Assembly: GCF_036173065.1 (NCBI RefSeq)
Contig: NZ_CP108041.1
Span: forward strand, 1,364,001-1,428,000
DNA: 64,000 nt
DNA from: Rhodococcus sp. NBC_00297
GTDB taxonomy: Bacteria; Actinomycetota; Actinomycetes; Mycobacteriales; Mycobacteriaceae
Reading direction: 5' to 3'
The first letter of the stretch is position 1. Each line of letters begins with the position of its first letter. Below the pieces are notes generated by a model. The model worked only from the letters and a program-made list of their open reading frames with translations. It did not search any database and was not told the DNA's origin. Positions 1-9,163 of this stretch are shown one piece after another. The translations under genes and the position numbers were made by a program.

Positions 1-326
1 CCACCGCCGACGCGTTCACGACGAGTCTGGCCGCACTGCGGGGTGCCGGCTCGTCGACCGATTCCGACGCAGCGACCCTGGCCGAGTGGATGAGCGGGAA
101 CGCCACGGGCGACGCACTCGTCCGCGCGGGGGCGCCGAGCGGATGGACGGTGGCCGACAAGTCGGGTGGCGCCGGGGCCGTGCGGAACGACATCGCCGTC
201 GTCACACCACCCGGCCGTCCCCCGCTGGTACTGACGGTGCTGACACGGAAGAACGACGCCTCGGCACCGTACGAGGACGCCGCGGTGAGCGAGAGCGCCG
301 CGGTCGTCCTGAACACCGTTAGGTAG
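1..326 (+). CDS. Class A beta-lactamase, C-terminal part (cut by window edge)
   Basis: The open frame enters from the left edge (codons start at base 3) and ends at 326. The visible ~107 residues match the end of a class A serine beta-lactamase. An amphipathic helix with LAEWMSGNATGDALVRAG is followed by WTVADKSGG, where KSG takes the place of the usual KTG active-site triad on strand B3. A hydrophobic PPLVLTVLTR strand and a terminal helix come next. The Ser-x-x-Lys and SDN motifs would lie outside the window. Family knowledge: periplasmic or exported beta-lactam hydrolysis. KSG instead of KTG is a known natural variant. Start, signal peptide and promoter cannot be judged. Confidence 0.85.
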   Translation, partial: TADAFTTSLAALRGAGSSTDSDAATLAEWMSGNATGDALVRAGAPSGWTVADKSGGAGAVRNDIAVVTPPGRPPLVLTVLTRKNDASAPYEDAAVSESAAVVLNTVR

Positions 327-337
327 TCTCGGAAAGT

Positions 338-1525
338 ATGATCGCCGCACTGCTCACCGACGACCTCGTTCTCGGTGCAGCCGAGCTCGAGCAGGTCGAA
401 CGCGGGGTACGCCCGCACCGTCTCCCCCGCGCAGTCCGTCAACGCGACGCGGATCCGCAGCTCGCGATGATGGAGGCGCAACCGTCCGGAGTGCGTATCG
501 CCGCGCGCACGACCGCCGTCCAGATGGTCCTCGAGGTCCACACCACGCGCATGACCTACCGGGGTGTGATGCGCGACCGGGGCGCCGTCGACGTGGTGGT
601 GAACGACTCGGTGCTTCAGTCGCACGTGCTCTCGGGCGGTGACACCGTCGAGATCGATCCGACCACCGGGACGAGCACGGTCCACCCGGGAACGACGGAA
701 CGCATCACCCTCACCGATCTGCCGGCCGGGGGGAAGACGGTCGAGATCTGGCTCCCCCACAACGAACAGGTGGATCTGGTCTCGCTGTCCGCTGATGCCG
801 TTCTGCACCCGGCGCCGACGAGCGGACCGAGGTGGCTGCACCACGGCAGCTCGATCAGCCAGGGATCCAACGCCGCGAGCCCTACGCGCATCTGGCCTGT
901 CGTCGCGGCCCGTCGTGCCGGCGTTCGGCTGCGCAACCTGGGTTTCGGGGGCAGCGCCTTCGTCGATCCGTTCATGGCTCGCGTCGTGCGGGACTCCCCC
1001 GCGGACGTCATCAGCATCAAGCTGGGCATCAACGTCGTCAACCTCGATGCTATGCGCCTTCGTTCGTTCGTTCCCGCAGTTCACGGGTTCCTCGACACCG
1101 TCCGCGACGGGCACCCGACCACACCGCTGCTGCTGATCTCGCCGATCCACTGCGCGATCCACGAGAACACTCCGGGACCCGGGGCGATCGATCCCGACTC
1201 GTTCGCCGCCGGCTCAGCGAGATTTCGCGCGACGGGCACGGAGGGCGACATCGCGCTCGGACGCCTGACACTTCGCGTGATCCGTGACGCGCTCGCTCAG
1301 ATCGTCGACAGTCGATCGGACGACCCGAACCTCCACCACCTCGACGGACTGCTGCTCTTCGGCGAGGACGACGAACGGCGCCAACCACTTCCGGACAACC
1401 TGCATCCCGACACCGACGCCCACGCCGTCATGGGACAGCGTTTCGCGGACATCGCCTTCGGCCCGTCAGGGCCGTTCGCGCCGACGACGACAGACGACGT
1501 GCCCGACGACGCGTCGAGAGGGTGA
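338..1525 (+). CDS. SGNH/GDSL-type hydrolase (SsfX3-like two-domain esterase)
   Basis: 395 residues. The N-terminal ~160 residues (GAAELE, SGVRI, MTYRG) look like the beta-sandwich lead domain of SsfX3-like esterases. The C-terminal part is an SGNH hydrolase: block I HHGSSIS (catalytic Ser, GSS in place of GDS), block II GFGGSAF (oxyanion Gly), block III KLGIN (Asn), and block V with NLHPD near residue 355 supplying Asp and His. It has no signal peptide, so it is probably a cytoplasmic esterase or acyl-hydrolase of unknown substrate. The start at 338 is preferred because the first 60 residues look homologous to the family. It follows the beta-lactamase by 11 bases on the same strand and could be co-transcribed. 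Confidence 0.8.
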   Translation: MIAALLTDDLVLGAAELEQVERGVRPHRLPRAVRQRDADPQLAMMEAQPSGVRIAARTTAVQMVLEVHTTRMTYRGVMRDRGAVDVVVNDSVLQSHVLSGGDTVEIDPTTGTSTVHPGTTERITLTDLPAGGKTVEIWLPHNEQVDLVSLSADAVLHPAPTSGPRWLHHGSSISQGSNAASPTRIWPVVAARRAGVRLRNLGFGGSAFVDPFMARVVRDSPADVISIKLGINVVNLDAMRLRSFVPAVHGFLDTVRDGHPTTPLLLISPIHCAIHENTPGPGAIDPDSFAAGSARFRATGTEGDIALGRLTLRVIRDALAQIVDSRSDDPNLHHLDGLLLFGEDDERRQPLPDNLHPDTDAHAVMGQRFADIAFGPSGPFAPTTTDDVPDDASRG

Positions 1526-1675
1526 CGGTGGCTACGGCCGGATCCGCCGCCACCTCGGGCGTCGACGAGTTGCCGGACGGTGTGTGGAGTCGCGGCGGCC
1601 CGGGTATCACTCGTTCACCATGACCAGTGGGCGCGTTGCAGTCGTTCGCGCAACCAGAAGGGACAACCACCCTCG

Positions 1676-2350
1676 ATGGTGAGCGCGGGGAACCACGACG
1701 GCGGGCTTCGCACGTCGATCATCACCGACATCGTGGATGTCTGTGTCGATCTGACGGGCGCCGACGGCGCCGCCCTGGTTCTGGTCCCGCCCGGCGACTG
1801 GTCGGTGCAGAATGTCGCGCACGTGACAGACGCGACGGCGGCCCGCGTCGCACGGGAACTCCAGGCAATCGGGCTCGGTCCGGTCGTCGACGCTCTCGCC
1901 GACGGTGCGGTCCACGATGCCGCGGTGGAGGATTCACTCGATCGCCTGCGGTGGCCGCAGGTGACCGGCGCCCTGAGCGTCCTGGGCGTCGGGTGGCTAC
2001 GGGTGTTCCCTGTGGGCCCCCGCGCCCGACCGTCGGGAACCTTGCAACTTCACCGACGCACCTGGAGAGGTCGAGGGTGGTCGACGGAGCTCGACGGCCC
2101 TCTCGGCCGACTGGCGCACTCTCTCGGCACTCTGTGCGCCACCGACTTCGCCGCCGAGAACGGTGCACAGCCCGGCCCCGACACCGACGTGGTGCACACG
2201 GCGATCGGGATGATGGCCGCCAGCCACGAGCTTTCCGTATCCGCCGCATCCGCACTTCTGCGCGCGGTCGCTGATTCTCACGGGCGCTCGTCGGTGGCGC
2301 AGGCACGGGTCATCGTCGATTCAGTCGGGCGACGGGGAACCGGCACCTGA
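1676..2350 (+). CDS. GAF-ANTAR domain protein (putative RNA-binding antiterminator)
   Basis: 224 residues from the ATG at 1676, which has an AGAAGGGA ribosome site about 12 bases upstream. An upstream in-frame start at 1580 would add 32 low-quality residues. Residues ~10-130 resemble a degenerate GAF sensor domain (DLTGADGAALVLVPPG...VQNVAHV; GTLQLHRR). Residues ~160-215 are an ANTAR domain with the AIGMMAASHELSVSAASALL helix and the AQARVIVDS end. ANTAR proteins bind paired hexaloop hairpins in mRNA to block termination. The ligand and targets are unknown. A paralogue with the same GAF tail (VQLHRRS) and ANTAR domain is cut by the right edge of the window. Confidence 0.8.
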   Translation: MVSAGNHDGGLRTSIITDIVDVCVDLTGADGAALVLVPPGDWSVQNVAHVTDATAARVARELQAIGLGPVVDALADGAVHDAAVEDSLDRLRWPQVTGALSVLGVGWLRVFPVGPRARPSGTLQLHRRTWRGRGWSTELDGPLGRLAHSLGTLCATDFAAENGAQPGPDTDVVHTAIGMMAASHELSVSAASALLRAVADSHGRSSVAQARVIVDSVGRRGTGT

Positions 2351-2367
2351 CCTCGTTGATTGCGTTA

Positions 2368-2386
2368 TAAGGGCAGCCTACCCTTA
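2368..2386 (+). promoter_or_regulatory. IdeR/DtxR-type iron box
   Basis: The 19 bases TAAGGGCAGCCTACCCTTA form an inverted repeat (TAAGGG...CCCTTA). They match the IdeR consensus TWAGGTWAGSCTWACCTWA at 16 of 19 positions. The box sits 10 bases before the start of the siderophore-binding lipoprotein gene. The inference is that this gene is repressed by iron-loaded IdeR. Confidence 0.75.
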
Positions 2387-2396
2387 GCATCAAGGC

Positions 2397-3446
2397 ATGA
2401 TGCGTATTCCCGGCAGCGTTCCACGATGGACGAGACGCTCGATCACAGTTCTCATCGCCGCCGTGGCGGTGACCGCGCACCTCGTCGGCTGCAGCTCGTC
2501 GGACCCCGCTGACCCCGGTTCGGCGACGACCGCCGATGCGTCGTTCCCGAAGACGTTGCGGCACATGTACGGCGAGACTGTCCTCGACTCGACACCCGCC
2601 CGCGTGGCCACCTGGGGTGCCGGCGCCACGGATGCCGTGCTGGCTCTCGGGGTGATGCCGGTGGCCATGCCGTCGACCACGTACGGCGGCGGTGACGACC
2701 TGACGTACCCGTGGATCGCCGAGTCGATCGCCCGGAACGGCGGTGAGGCACCGGCTCTCCTGGACGACGTTTTGGGTCCCCTGTCGGTCGAGAAGCTCGT
2801 CGCAGCCGACCCCGACGTCCTGCTGGCACCACATTCCGGCCTCACTCGGAGCGAGTACGACGCGGTCACATCGGCCGGCATTCCCGTGGTCGCACCGCCG
2901 TCCGAGCTCTGGTCGACTCCGTGGCGAGACACGATCGGTGTCACCGGTGAGGTTCTCGGAAAGAGCGTCGAGGCAACGGAACTCGTGTCAGAACTGGACC
3001 AGCAGGTCGTCGATGCCGGCGCAGGACACCCCGAGTTCCGAGACCGAACCATCGCCTACGTGTCCGAGGCGCAGGACGTCTACTACCTCCTGCTTCCCTC
3101 GGACCCGCGCGTCGAGTTGCTCGAGAACCTGGGATTCACGTCCGATCCGTCCGTCACCGAACTGGCGACCGGTGATTCCACGTTCTCGACCGCGGTGTCG
3201 TCCGAGGAGATCTCCCGAATCGATGCCTCTGTCGTCTTCACACAGGTGGACACGGACGCGGCACTCCGGGAGTTCCTGTCATCCGACGTGTCGCGGCAGA
3301 TCCCCGCTGTGGCGGCAGGTGCCGTCGCCGGATTCGTCGGCCAGGAAGCCGGGGCCGCCATCGGCCCGACGGCACTGACGATTCCCTACTTCCTCCCGAC
3401 TCTCGTCGACGGCTTGGCGACGGCGGTCAACGCAACGGAGCGGTGA
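2397..3446 (+). CDS. Iron-siderophore ABC transporter binding lipoprotein (FecB/FepB-like)
   Basis: 349 residues (or one fewer from the second ATG). A basic start and hydrophobic stretch end in a lipobox, HLVG-Cys32, so it is a lipoprotein anchored to the outer face of the membrane. The mature part has the class III periplasmic-binding fold pattern: a TPARVATWGAGATDAVLALGV strand-helix entry, a KLVAADPDVLLAPHSG hinge region and a C-terminal lobe ending in TLVDGLATAV. The family delivers ferric siderophores to an FecCD permease. No permease or ATPase gene is next to it, so it is an orphan binding protein. The iron box at 2368-2386 supports an iron role. It is convergent with ilvD. Confidence 0.85.
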   Translation: MMRIPGSVPRWTRRSITVLIAAVAVTAHLVGCSSSDPADPGSATTADASFPKTLRHMYGETVLDSTPARVATWGAGATDAVLALGVMPVAMPSTTYGGGDDLTYPWIAESIARNGGEAPALLDDVLGPLSVEKLVAADPDVLLAPHSGLTRSEYDAVTSAGIPVVAPPSELWSTPWRDTIGVTGEVLGKSVEATELVSELDQQVVDAGAGHPEFRDRTIAYVSEAQDVYYLLLPSDPRVELLENLGFTSDPSVTELATGDSTFSTAVSSEEISRIDASVVFTQVDTDAALREFLSSDVSRQIPAVAAGAVAGFVGQEAGAAIGPTALTIPYFLPTLVDGLATAVNATER

Positions 3447-3459
3447 CGAACCACGGGAC

Positions 3460-5298
3460 TCACCGGAGCGAATCGACGTCGCGCACCGCACCCTTGTCTG
3501 CGGACAGTGCGAGCGCGGCGTACGCACGGAGAGCGACGCTCACCTCGCGCTGCCTGTGGCGGGGCCGGAAGCCGTCGAGGGCAGAACGCCGTTGCGCGAG
3601 CACGCTGTCGGCGACGTCCAGTGTGATCGAGCGGTGCGGGATGTCGATGGTGATGCTGTCCCCGTCCTCGACCAGAGCGATCACGCCACCCGCGGCCGCC
3701 TCCGGAGACACGTGCCCGATCGACAGACCCGATGTCCCGCCGGAGAAGCGGCCGTCGGTGATCAGCGCACACGAAGCCCCGAGGCCGCGACCCTTGAGAA
3801 ATGCTGTCGGATAGAGCATCTCCTGCATTCCGGGCCCACCGCGCGGACCCTCGTACCGCACGACCAGCACGTCGCCGGCCACGATCCGTCCGGACAGGAT
3901 GGCGTCACATGCGTCCTCCTGCGACTCCACGACCACGGCCGGGCCGGTGAAGGTGAGGATGGAGTCGTCGACGCCCGCCGTCTTCACCACACACCCGTCG
4001 GCGGAAAGGTTGCCGCGCAGAACCGCCAGGCCGCCGTCGGCCGAGTACGCGTGCTCCACATCGCGGATGCATCCGCCGGCGGAGTCGAGATCCAACGTCT
4101 CCCAACGCTCGGACTGCGAGAACGCCGTGGCGGAACGCACGCATCCCGGTGCGGCGTGGAACAACTCGATCGCGGCCTCGTCGGCACACCCGGACCGGAC
4201 GTCCCACCGGTCGAGCCAGTCGGCGAGAGACTCCGAATGCACCGTGTGCACGTGATCGTGCAGATGCCCGCCCCTGCGGAGCTCACCGAGAATGGCGGGC
4301 ACTCCACCGGCGCGGTGCACGTCCTCGACGAGGTAGTGCCCGTTGGGTGCCACCTTGCACAGACATGGGACCATCCGCGAACGCTTTTCGATGTCGTCGA
4401 GGCTGTAGTCGAGTTCAGCCTCGCGTGCCGCGGCCAGGAGATGCAGGATCGTGTTCGTCGATCCACCCATCGCGATGTCTAGGGCCATGGCGTTGTCGAA
4501 CGCAGCGCGTGAGGCGATCTGCCGAGGAAGGACCGACTCGTCGTCGTGGTCGTACCACCGACGGCACAGATCGACCACGGTGCGCCCGGCATTCTCGTAG
4601 AGGTCCCGACGCGCCGTGTGCGTGGCGAGCGTGGTCCCGTTGCCCGGCAGAGCGAGCCCCAGCGCTTCGGTCAGGCAGTTCATCGAGTTTGCCGTGAACA
4701 TGCCCGAGCAGCTCCCGCACGTGGGGCACGCTGACTCCTCCACGCGTTCCAGGTCCTCGTCCGAGACGTCACCGGCGGCGGCATCGGACATGGCGGACAC
4801 CAGGGTGAGTCGGGTTCGCACGGTGCCGTCGACGAGCACTGCGGTGCCACCCTCCATCGGACCGCCCGAGACGAACACCACCGGGATGTTCAGTCGCAGT
4901 GCGGCCATGAGCATCCCGGGGGTGATCTTGTCGCAGTTCGAGATGCACACGAGAGCGTCCGCGCAGTGTGCGTTCACCATGTACTCGACGGAGTCGGCGA
5001 TGAGATCGCGGGAGGGCAGCGAGTAGAGCATCCCGCCGTGTCCCATCGCGATGCCGTCGTCGACCGCGATCGTGTTGAACTCGCGCGGAATGCCGCCGGC
5101 TGCGGTGATCGCGTCCGAGACGATGCGGCCGACCGGCTGGAGATGGGTGTGGCCGGGAACGAACTCGGTGAAGCTGTTCGCGACGGCGATGATCGGCTTA
5201 CCGAAATCGTCGCCGTTCACCCCCGCGGCGCGTAGTAGCGCGCGGGCCCCCGCCATGTTGCGTCCGTGCGTGACGGTTCTCGATCGAAGTGCAGGCAT
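3460..5298 (-). CDS. ilvD: Dihydroxy-acid dehydratase
   Basis: 612 residues, the full family length. It converts 2,3-dihydroxy-isovalerate and 2,3-dihydroxy-3-methylvalerate to the 2-oxo acids of valine and isoleucine synthesis. Visible motifs are NCDKITPGM (cluster Cys122), [11 protein letters not shown] at 191-201 with further Fe-S cluster cysteines, VDDGIAMGH with metal-binding Asp, and [14 protein letters not shown] near residue 515-530 with the catalytic Ser of the family. The start [12 protein letters not shown] gives the typical N-terminus. It is a monocistronic gene here, with no other ilv gene nearby. The 13 bases to the lipoprotein end hold no clear terminator. Confidence 0.96.
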   Translation of the reverse strand: MPALRSRTVTHGRNMAGARALLRAAGVNGDDFGKPIIAVANSFTEFVPGHTHLQPVGRIVSDAITAAGGIPREFNTIAVDDGIAMGHGGMLYSLPSRDLIADSVEYMVNAHCADALVCISNCDKITPGMLMAALRLNIPVVFVSGGPMEGGTAVLVDGTVRTRLTLVSAMSDAAAGDVSDEDLERVEESACPTCGSCSGMFTANSMNCLTEALGLALPGNGTTLATHTARRDLYENAGRTVVDLCRRWYDHDDESVLPRQIASRAAFDNAMALDIAMGGSTNTILHLLAAAREAELDYSLDDIEKRSRMVPCLCKVAPNGHYLVEDVHRAGGVPAILGELRRGGHLHDHVHTVHSESLADWLDRWDVRSGCADEAAIELFHAAPGCVRSATAFSQSERWETLDLDSAGGCIRDVEHAYSADGGLAVLRGNLSADGCVVKTAGVDDSILTFTGPAVVVESQEDACDAILSGRIVAGDVLVVRYEGPRGGPGMQEMLYPTAFLKGRGLGASCALITDGRFSGGTSGLSIGHVSPEAAAGGVIALVEDGDSITIDIPHRSITLDVADSVLAQRRSALDGFRPRHRQREVSVALRAYAALALSADKGAVRDVDSLR

Positions 5299-5397
5299 GG
5301 GGACGACGATGCCGGTCGAGTGCCGCCGCAGGAAGACAGCTCCGGTACTGGTATCACCACCACCACCTTCACGCGTGGACGATCGTAGAGTTGCCGT

Positions 5398-6234
5398 GTG
5401 ACCACCGACCGGGACTTCGCCGCGCGCCGTGAGCTGGGAGCTTTCCTGCGCGCCCGCCGCTCGGCACTGCCACGGTCGCGGCTCGGGTTGCCGCCCGTTC
5501 CGCGGGGCCGGTCGACAGGCTTACGTAGAGAGGACGTCTCGTCGCTGTCCCATGTCAGCGTCACCTGGTACACCTGGCTCGAACAAGGGCGGGACATCCA
5601 CCCGTCACGCCAAGTCCTCGATGCCGTCGCCGCGACGCTGCACCTCACGCCTGCCGAGCACGATTACGTTCTCGACCTCGCGGGACACCCGCCGACGCCG
5701 ACCCCGTCGAGCGCGGAGACGACGCCTCCGGCCGTGCAACGTCTGCTCGATGCCCTCACCGATTTCCCCGCGTTCGCTCTCCGTCCGGAGTGGACGATCG
5801 CCGGATGGAATCGTGCGTACCGTGCGTTGTTCCCCCGCATCGAGACCGTGGAGGCAGCGGACCGAAACCTTCTGTGGCTGGTCTTCACCGACCCGTACGT
5901 GCGCGAGTTGCTCCCGCACTGGGAGTCCGACAGCAGACGCTTCCTCGCAGAGTTCCGGGCAGACGGAGGCGCCGCCCTCGGCACTCCCTCCTTCACGGAC
6001 CTGGTCGATCGGCTCCGCTCGACGAGTGACACGTTCGCCGACGGGTGGGACAACCGCGACATCGAGGGATTCGCCTCGCGTGAGCGCGTCTTCCGGCACC
6101 CTGTCGTCGGAGAGTTGCGCTTCGAGCACCACCAGTTGGCGCCGACCGATCACAAGGACGTGAACATCGTCGTCTACCTTCCTGTCGCGGGCACCGACAC
6201 TCGCGAGAAGGTGCAGCGCCTGATCGGCGAGTGA
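5398..6234 (+). CDS. XRE-family regulator with MmyB-like ligand-binding domain
   Basis: 278 residues from a GTG start. The N-terminus carries the typical layout of this family: [17 protein letters not shown], then [41 protein letters not shown], an HTH_3-type helix-turn-helix. Residues ~100-270 ([18 protein letters not shown]...[19 protein letters not shown]) form the MmyB-like PAS-related sensor domain. Such proteins often repress an adjacent oxidoreductase gene. Here the divergent neighbour is ilvD and the 3'-neighbour is an LLM monooxygenase on the opposite strand, only 3 bases away. A GGTAC-tg-GTATC dyad at 5344-5355 in the ilvD/regulator gap is a possible operator. Confidence 0.85.
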   Translation: MTTDRDFAARRELGAFLRARRSALPRSRLGLPPVPRGRSTGLRREDVSSLSHVSVTWYTWLEQGRDIHPSRQVLDAVAATLHLTPAEHDYVLDLAGHPPTPTPSSAETTPPAVQRLLDALTDFPAFALRPEWTIAGWNRAYRALFPRIETVEAADRNLLWLVFTDPYVRELLPHWESDSRRFLAEFRADGGAALGTPSFTDLVDRLRSTSDTFADGWDNRDIEGFASRERVFRHPVVGELRFEHHQLAPTDHKDVNIVVYLPVAGTDTREKVQRLIGE

Positions 6235-6237
6235 CGA

Positions 6238-7572
6238 TCAGACGTCGGCACGGCCTGTCACACGTGGATCGGGTCCGTACAGCGCCGGGACGTCGAGGTG
6301 GTCGCGCAGGGTGGTCCCCTCGTACTCTCGGTGGAACAGGCCGCGGTCCTGCAGGACCGGGACGACTCCGTCGACGAGGGCGTCGATCCCTCCGTCGTAG
6401 ACGTCCGGGGAGACCCAGAAGCCGTCGACTGCTCCCGCCTCGAACCATTCCTGCATGTGATCGGCGGCGTCGGAGGCCGGACCGACGATGACAGGGTGGT
6501 AGTCGATGACCCCGTGCGCGAGCACGTCTCGGACGGTCCAGCCCTCACGCGCGATCGCCAGAGCGTGCACCGATCGGGGGTCGCCCGGTGACGGGCGGGC
6601 CGCGGACAACTGCTGGGCCGACACTGGTTCGTCGAGGTGCGTGTGATCGAGGTGCAGTCCCAGCATGCGTCCGAGGTAGACCGCGCGCTGCGGGAAAGTC
6701 CGCCCGCTGAGCAGGATTCGACGATCGAGGGCGTCCCTCCGCGTATCGGCGATCGACGTCATCAGACCGGCGAAGAACCGGATCTCATCGGGGTCTCGCC
6801 CGGCCAGCTCGGCCGCGCGTCGGAACGCATCGCGCTGCGCACGTGCGTCCTCGATGGTGAACGCGGCACCGATGACGGCGTCGGCGAAACGACCGGCGAG
6901 CTCGAGAGAATTCGCGCTTCCACCGGCATGGAAGATGACCGGTTGTCCCTGCTCGGACGGCGGGATGTACAGCGGACCGCGTGAGGCGACATGGGCACCA
7001 CCGAGGTTGATCGGAGCGATCTGATCGGCATCCGCGAAGCGGCCGGTCTCCTGGTCGTGCACCCAGGCGGATTCTCCCCAGCTGCCCCAGAGCGACTGCA
7101 CCAGCTGCACTGTCTCGTGTGCTCGCCCGTAGCGCTCGGGTCCGGAGGGCAGTGACCTGCCATAGTTGGCCGCGACGTCCTCGCCGCTCGAGGTGACGGC
7201 GTTCCACCCCGTCCTACCGTGACTCAGGACGTCCAGCGCCTTGAACTGCCTCGCGAGGGTGAACGGCTCGGTGAAGGTGGTCGAACCGGTTGCCACCAAG
7301 CCGATCCGGCTCGTCTCGCGCGCGACAGCCGCCACGGTGACCATGACGTCCAGGTTGAAGTTCGGGGGCTCGTTCTCGATGTCGCCGACATGGGTCGGCC
7401 CGTCGGGCAGGAACAGGAACTGCAGCTTTCCTCTCTCGGCCGCCTGCGCGTGCCGCACCTTCGCGTCGAAGCTCGCATAGCTGGTGGGATCGACTCCAGG
7501 TGCCCGCCAGGAGCCGGGCAGGTTGCCGTACCCATTGCCCAGATGCATGCCGATGATCATCTGTTCGGACAT
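6238..7572 (-). CDS. LLM-class flavin-dependent monooxygenase (NtaA/SnaA/DszA family)
   Basis: 444 residues from the ATG at 7572, which has an AAAGAGGA ribosome site. A longer frame would only add unlikely residues from the control region. The TIM-barrel family pattern is clear: GMHLGNGYGNLPGSWR, FLPDGPTHV, TSRIGLVATGSTTFTEPF, VLSHGRTGWNAVTS (the signature of NtaA-like members), QPVIFHAGGS and a C-terminal GFWVSPDVY. These enzymes use reduced FMN from a partner reductase to oxygenate sulfur, nitrogen or carbon centres of small molecules. The substrate is unknown. It is divergent from a TetR gene with an inverted repeat between them. The NADP/F420-type protein at 8393-9100 may help supply reductant, but this is only inference from position. 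Confidence 0.88.
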   Translation of the reverse strand: MSEQMIIGMHLGNGYGNLPGSWRAPGVDPTSYASFDAKVRHAQAAERGKLQFLFLPDGPTHVGDIENEPPNFNLDVMVTVAAVARETSRIGLVATGSTTFTEPFTLARQFKALDVLSHGRTGWNAVTSSGEDVAANYGRSLPSGPERYGRAHETVQLVQSLWGSWGESAWVHDQETGRFADADQIAPINLGGAHVASRGPLYIPPSEQGQPVIFHAGGSANSLELAGRFADAVIGAAFTIEDARAQRDAFRRAAELAGRDPDEIRFFAGLMTSIADTRRDALDRRILLSGRTFPQRAVYLGRMLGLHLDHTHLDEPVSAQQLSAARPSPGDPRSVHALAIAREGWTVRDVLAHGVIDYHPVIVGPASDAADHMQEWFEAGAVDGFWVSPDVYDGGIDALVDGVVPVLQDRGLFHREYEGTTLRDHLDVPALYGPDPRVTGRADV

Positions 7573-7652
7573 CGTGTCCTCTTTCCGTGGCAGAGCAGTG
7601 TGGTCGCGATCGGGAGACGACCGGCTGTCGACATCGACGACAAGAGGAGGTA

Positions 7653-7679
7653 GTCTCCACTTCAGCAAGATATGGAGAC
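7653..7679. promoter_or_regulatory. Putative TetR operator between LLM monooxygenase and TetR gene
   Basis: The arms GTCTCCA (7653-7659) and TGGAGAC (7673-7679) are perfect inverted repeats separated by 13 bases. They lie in the 140-base divergent gap, about 34 bases before the regulator start. A palindromic site in a TetR/monooxygenase intergenic region is the usual place for the repressor. Binding is inferred, not shown. Confidence 0.6.
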
Positions 7680-7712
7680 ACTCCCCGCTTTGTCAACAGA
7701 GAGGTGACCGAC

Positions 7713-8336
7713 GTGGCCGACGACGCGATCAGCAAGGTTCGCGCCCCGCGAGCCGACGCACGCCGCAACAGGGACCACATCCTCGGCGTCGCCGAGCAGT
7801 TCTTCTCCGAGCACGGAGTCAGCGGTTCCCTCGACGCGATCGCGAAGCAGGCCGGCGTCGGAGCAGGCACGCTGTACCGCCACTTCCCCAGCAGGGAAGC
7901 ACTTCTCGCCGCACTGCTCACAGCACGAGACGACGCACTGGTCTCCCGACGTGACGAGCTCCGCACCCGATCGACGACCGCGGCCGACGCCCTCGACGGG
8001 TGGCTCGATGCACTGACCGACTGGGCGAGCGCGTTCGACGGGCTACCCGAACCCCTGCGGGCCGCGACGACGACGGACCAGTCCCCGCTCGCCACGACGT
8101 GTCAGGGTTTCATCACCACGACCGAAGAATTCCTCGAGGCCGCACAGCGGGAAGGCAGTGCACGCTCCGACGTCCGAGCACGCGACCTGTTCCTCGCCGG
8201 CCTCGCCACGAGTTGGGTCCGAGGTGCGGCGATGGCCGACCGCGACTCCGCCGCAGCACTGGCCACCCTCACCCGCCGAGGGTGGGAGACCACCACACGC
8301 ACCCGCGACACGACCGGCGAACCCGCCGAGACGTGA
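7713..8336 (+). CDS. TetR-family transcriptional regulator
   Basis: 207 residues from GTG at 7713, with AGAGAGG nine bases upstream; GTG at 7704 is the alternative. The N-terminal domain is standard: ARRNRDHILGVAEQFFSEHGVSGSLDAIAKQAGVGAGTLYRHFPSREALLAALL, with the recognition helix around GAGTLYRHF. The C-terminal ligand domain (residues ~80-195) is of the SBP-type TetR class often seen with FMN or NADP oxidoreductases. It is divergent from the LLM monooxygenase and 56 bases upstream of the F420/NADP oxidoreductase gene. It probably represses both units through the site at 7653-7679. Confidence 0.88.
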   Translation: MADDAISKVRAPRADARRNRDHILGVAEQFFSEHGVSGSLDAIAKQAGVGAGTLYRHFPSREALLAALLTARDDALVSRRDELRTRSTTAADALDGWLDALTDWASAFDGLPEPLRAATTTDQSPLATTCQGFITTTEEFLEAAQREGSARSDVRARDLFLAGLATSWVRGAAMADRDSAAALATLTRRGWETTTRTRDTTGEPAET

Positions 8337-8347
8337 TCGACGACCTC

Positions 8348-8369
8348 TCGTTTCACGACCGTGAGACGA
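8348..8369 (+). promoter_or_regulatory. Inverted repeat before NADP/F420 oxidoreductase gene
   Basis: TCGTTTCAC (8348-8356) and GTGAGACGA (8361-8369) pair over 9 positions with one G-T wobble and a 4-base loop. The element lies in the gap between the TetR gene and the oxidoreductase. It could be an attenuating hairpin or a second operator, because its GAGAC core is also part of the 7653-7679 site. The function is uncertain. Confidence 0.35.
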
Positions 8370-8392
8370 CATCGACAGAAGGAGACAGCGCC

Positions 8393-9100
8393 ATGACACG
8401 CTTGGGAATCATCGGCAGCGGATCGATCGGATCCGCGGTGGCCCGACTCGCCGTCGCCGCGGGCCACGAGGTCCTGATCGCGAATTCGCGAGGGCCGGAG
8501 TCCCTGACGGACCTGATCGACGAGTTGGGACCCGGCGCTCGGGCGGGCACGGTCCGCGACGCCGCGGAGTTCGGGGACATCCCGCTGCTGTCCGTGCCGC
8601 TCGGAGCGTACGGGAACCTCCCGGTCGACGCCTTCGCCGGAAAGACCGTCCTCTCCACCGGCAACTACTACCCACATCGTGACGGACGCATCGCACAACT
8701 CGACTCCCTCGACAGCACCACCGCCGAGTACGAGCAGGCACTGCTACCCGACACCACAATCGTCAAGGCGTTCAACAACATCCTGTTCCACCACATCCCG
8801 AACCTGGCCAACTCCACACCCCGCACGGCACTGCCGATCGCCGGGGACGACGCCGATGCCAAGGCACGCGTGGCGGCCATCGTGAACGCCCTCGGCTTCG
8901 ACACCGTCGACGCCGGAACCCTCGCCGAGTCCTGGAGCTTCGAACCCGAATCCGGTGCCTACACGCCGATCTACGCTGCCGATCAAGCCGCACTCGCCGC
9001 CGACTACCTCGCCGACCCCGGCGCGCCGGTCCCCGCCGACCGACTCCGTGAACTTCTCGACGCCTCCCACCGCCCCGACGTCGCCGCCCGGCAGTTCTGA
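8393..9100 (+). CDS. NADP/F420-dependent oxidoreductase-like protein (F420_oxidored fold)
   Basis: 235 residues with a GAAGGAG ribosome site 8 bases before the ATG. It opens with a Rossmann dinucleotide motif, LGIIGSGSIGSAVARLAVAAGHEV, followed by ANSRGPESL, the NADP-2'-phosphate-binding pattern of the NADPH:F420 reductase family. LSVPLGAYGNLP, VLSTGNYYPHRDG and VKAFNNILFHHI follow. Whether it binds F420 or only NADP cannot be told. It probably forms a unit with the upstream TetR gene and the divergent LLM monooxygenase. It ends 63 bases before the convergent tartrate dehydrogenase gene, with no evident terminator hairpin. Confidence 0.82.
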   Translation: MTRLGIIGSGSIGSAVARLAVAAGHEVLIANSRGPESLTDLIDELGPGARAGTVRDAAEFGDIPLLSVPLGAYGNLPVDAFAGKTVLSTGNYYPHRDGRIAQLDSLDSTTAEYEQALLPDTTIVKAFNNILFHHIPNLANSTPRTALPIAGDDADAKARVAAIVNALGFDTVDAGTLAESWSFEPESGAYTPIYAADQAALAADYLADPGAPVPADRLRELLDASHRPDVAARQF

Positions 9101-9163
9101 GGCGAGCGGACCTTGCGCAGTGGGTGATCGGGCGCCGACTCGACTGCTCGGCCCTACCTGGCC

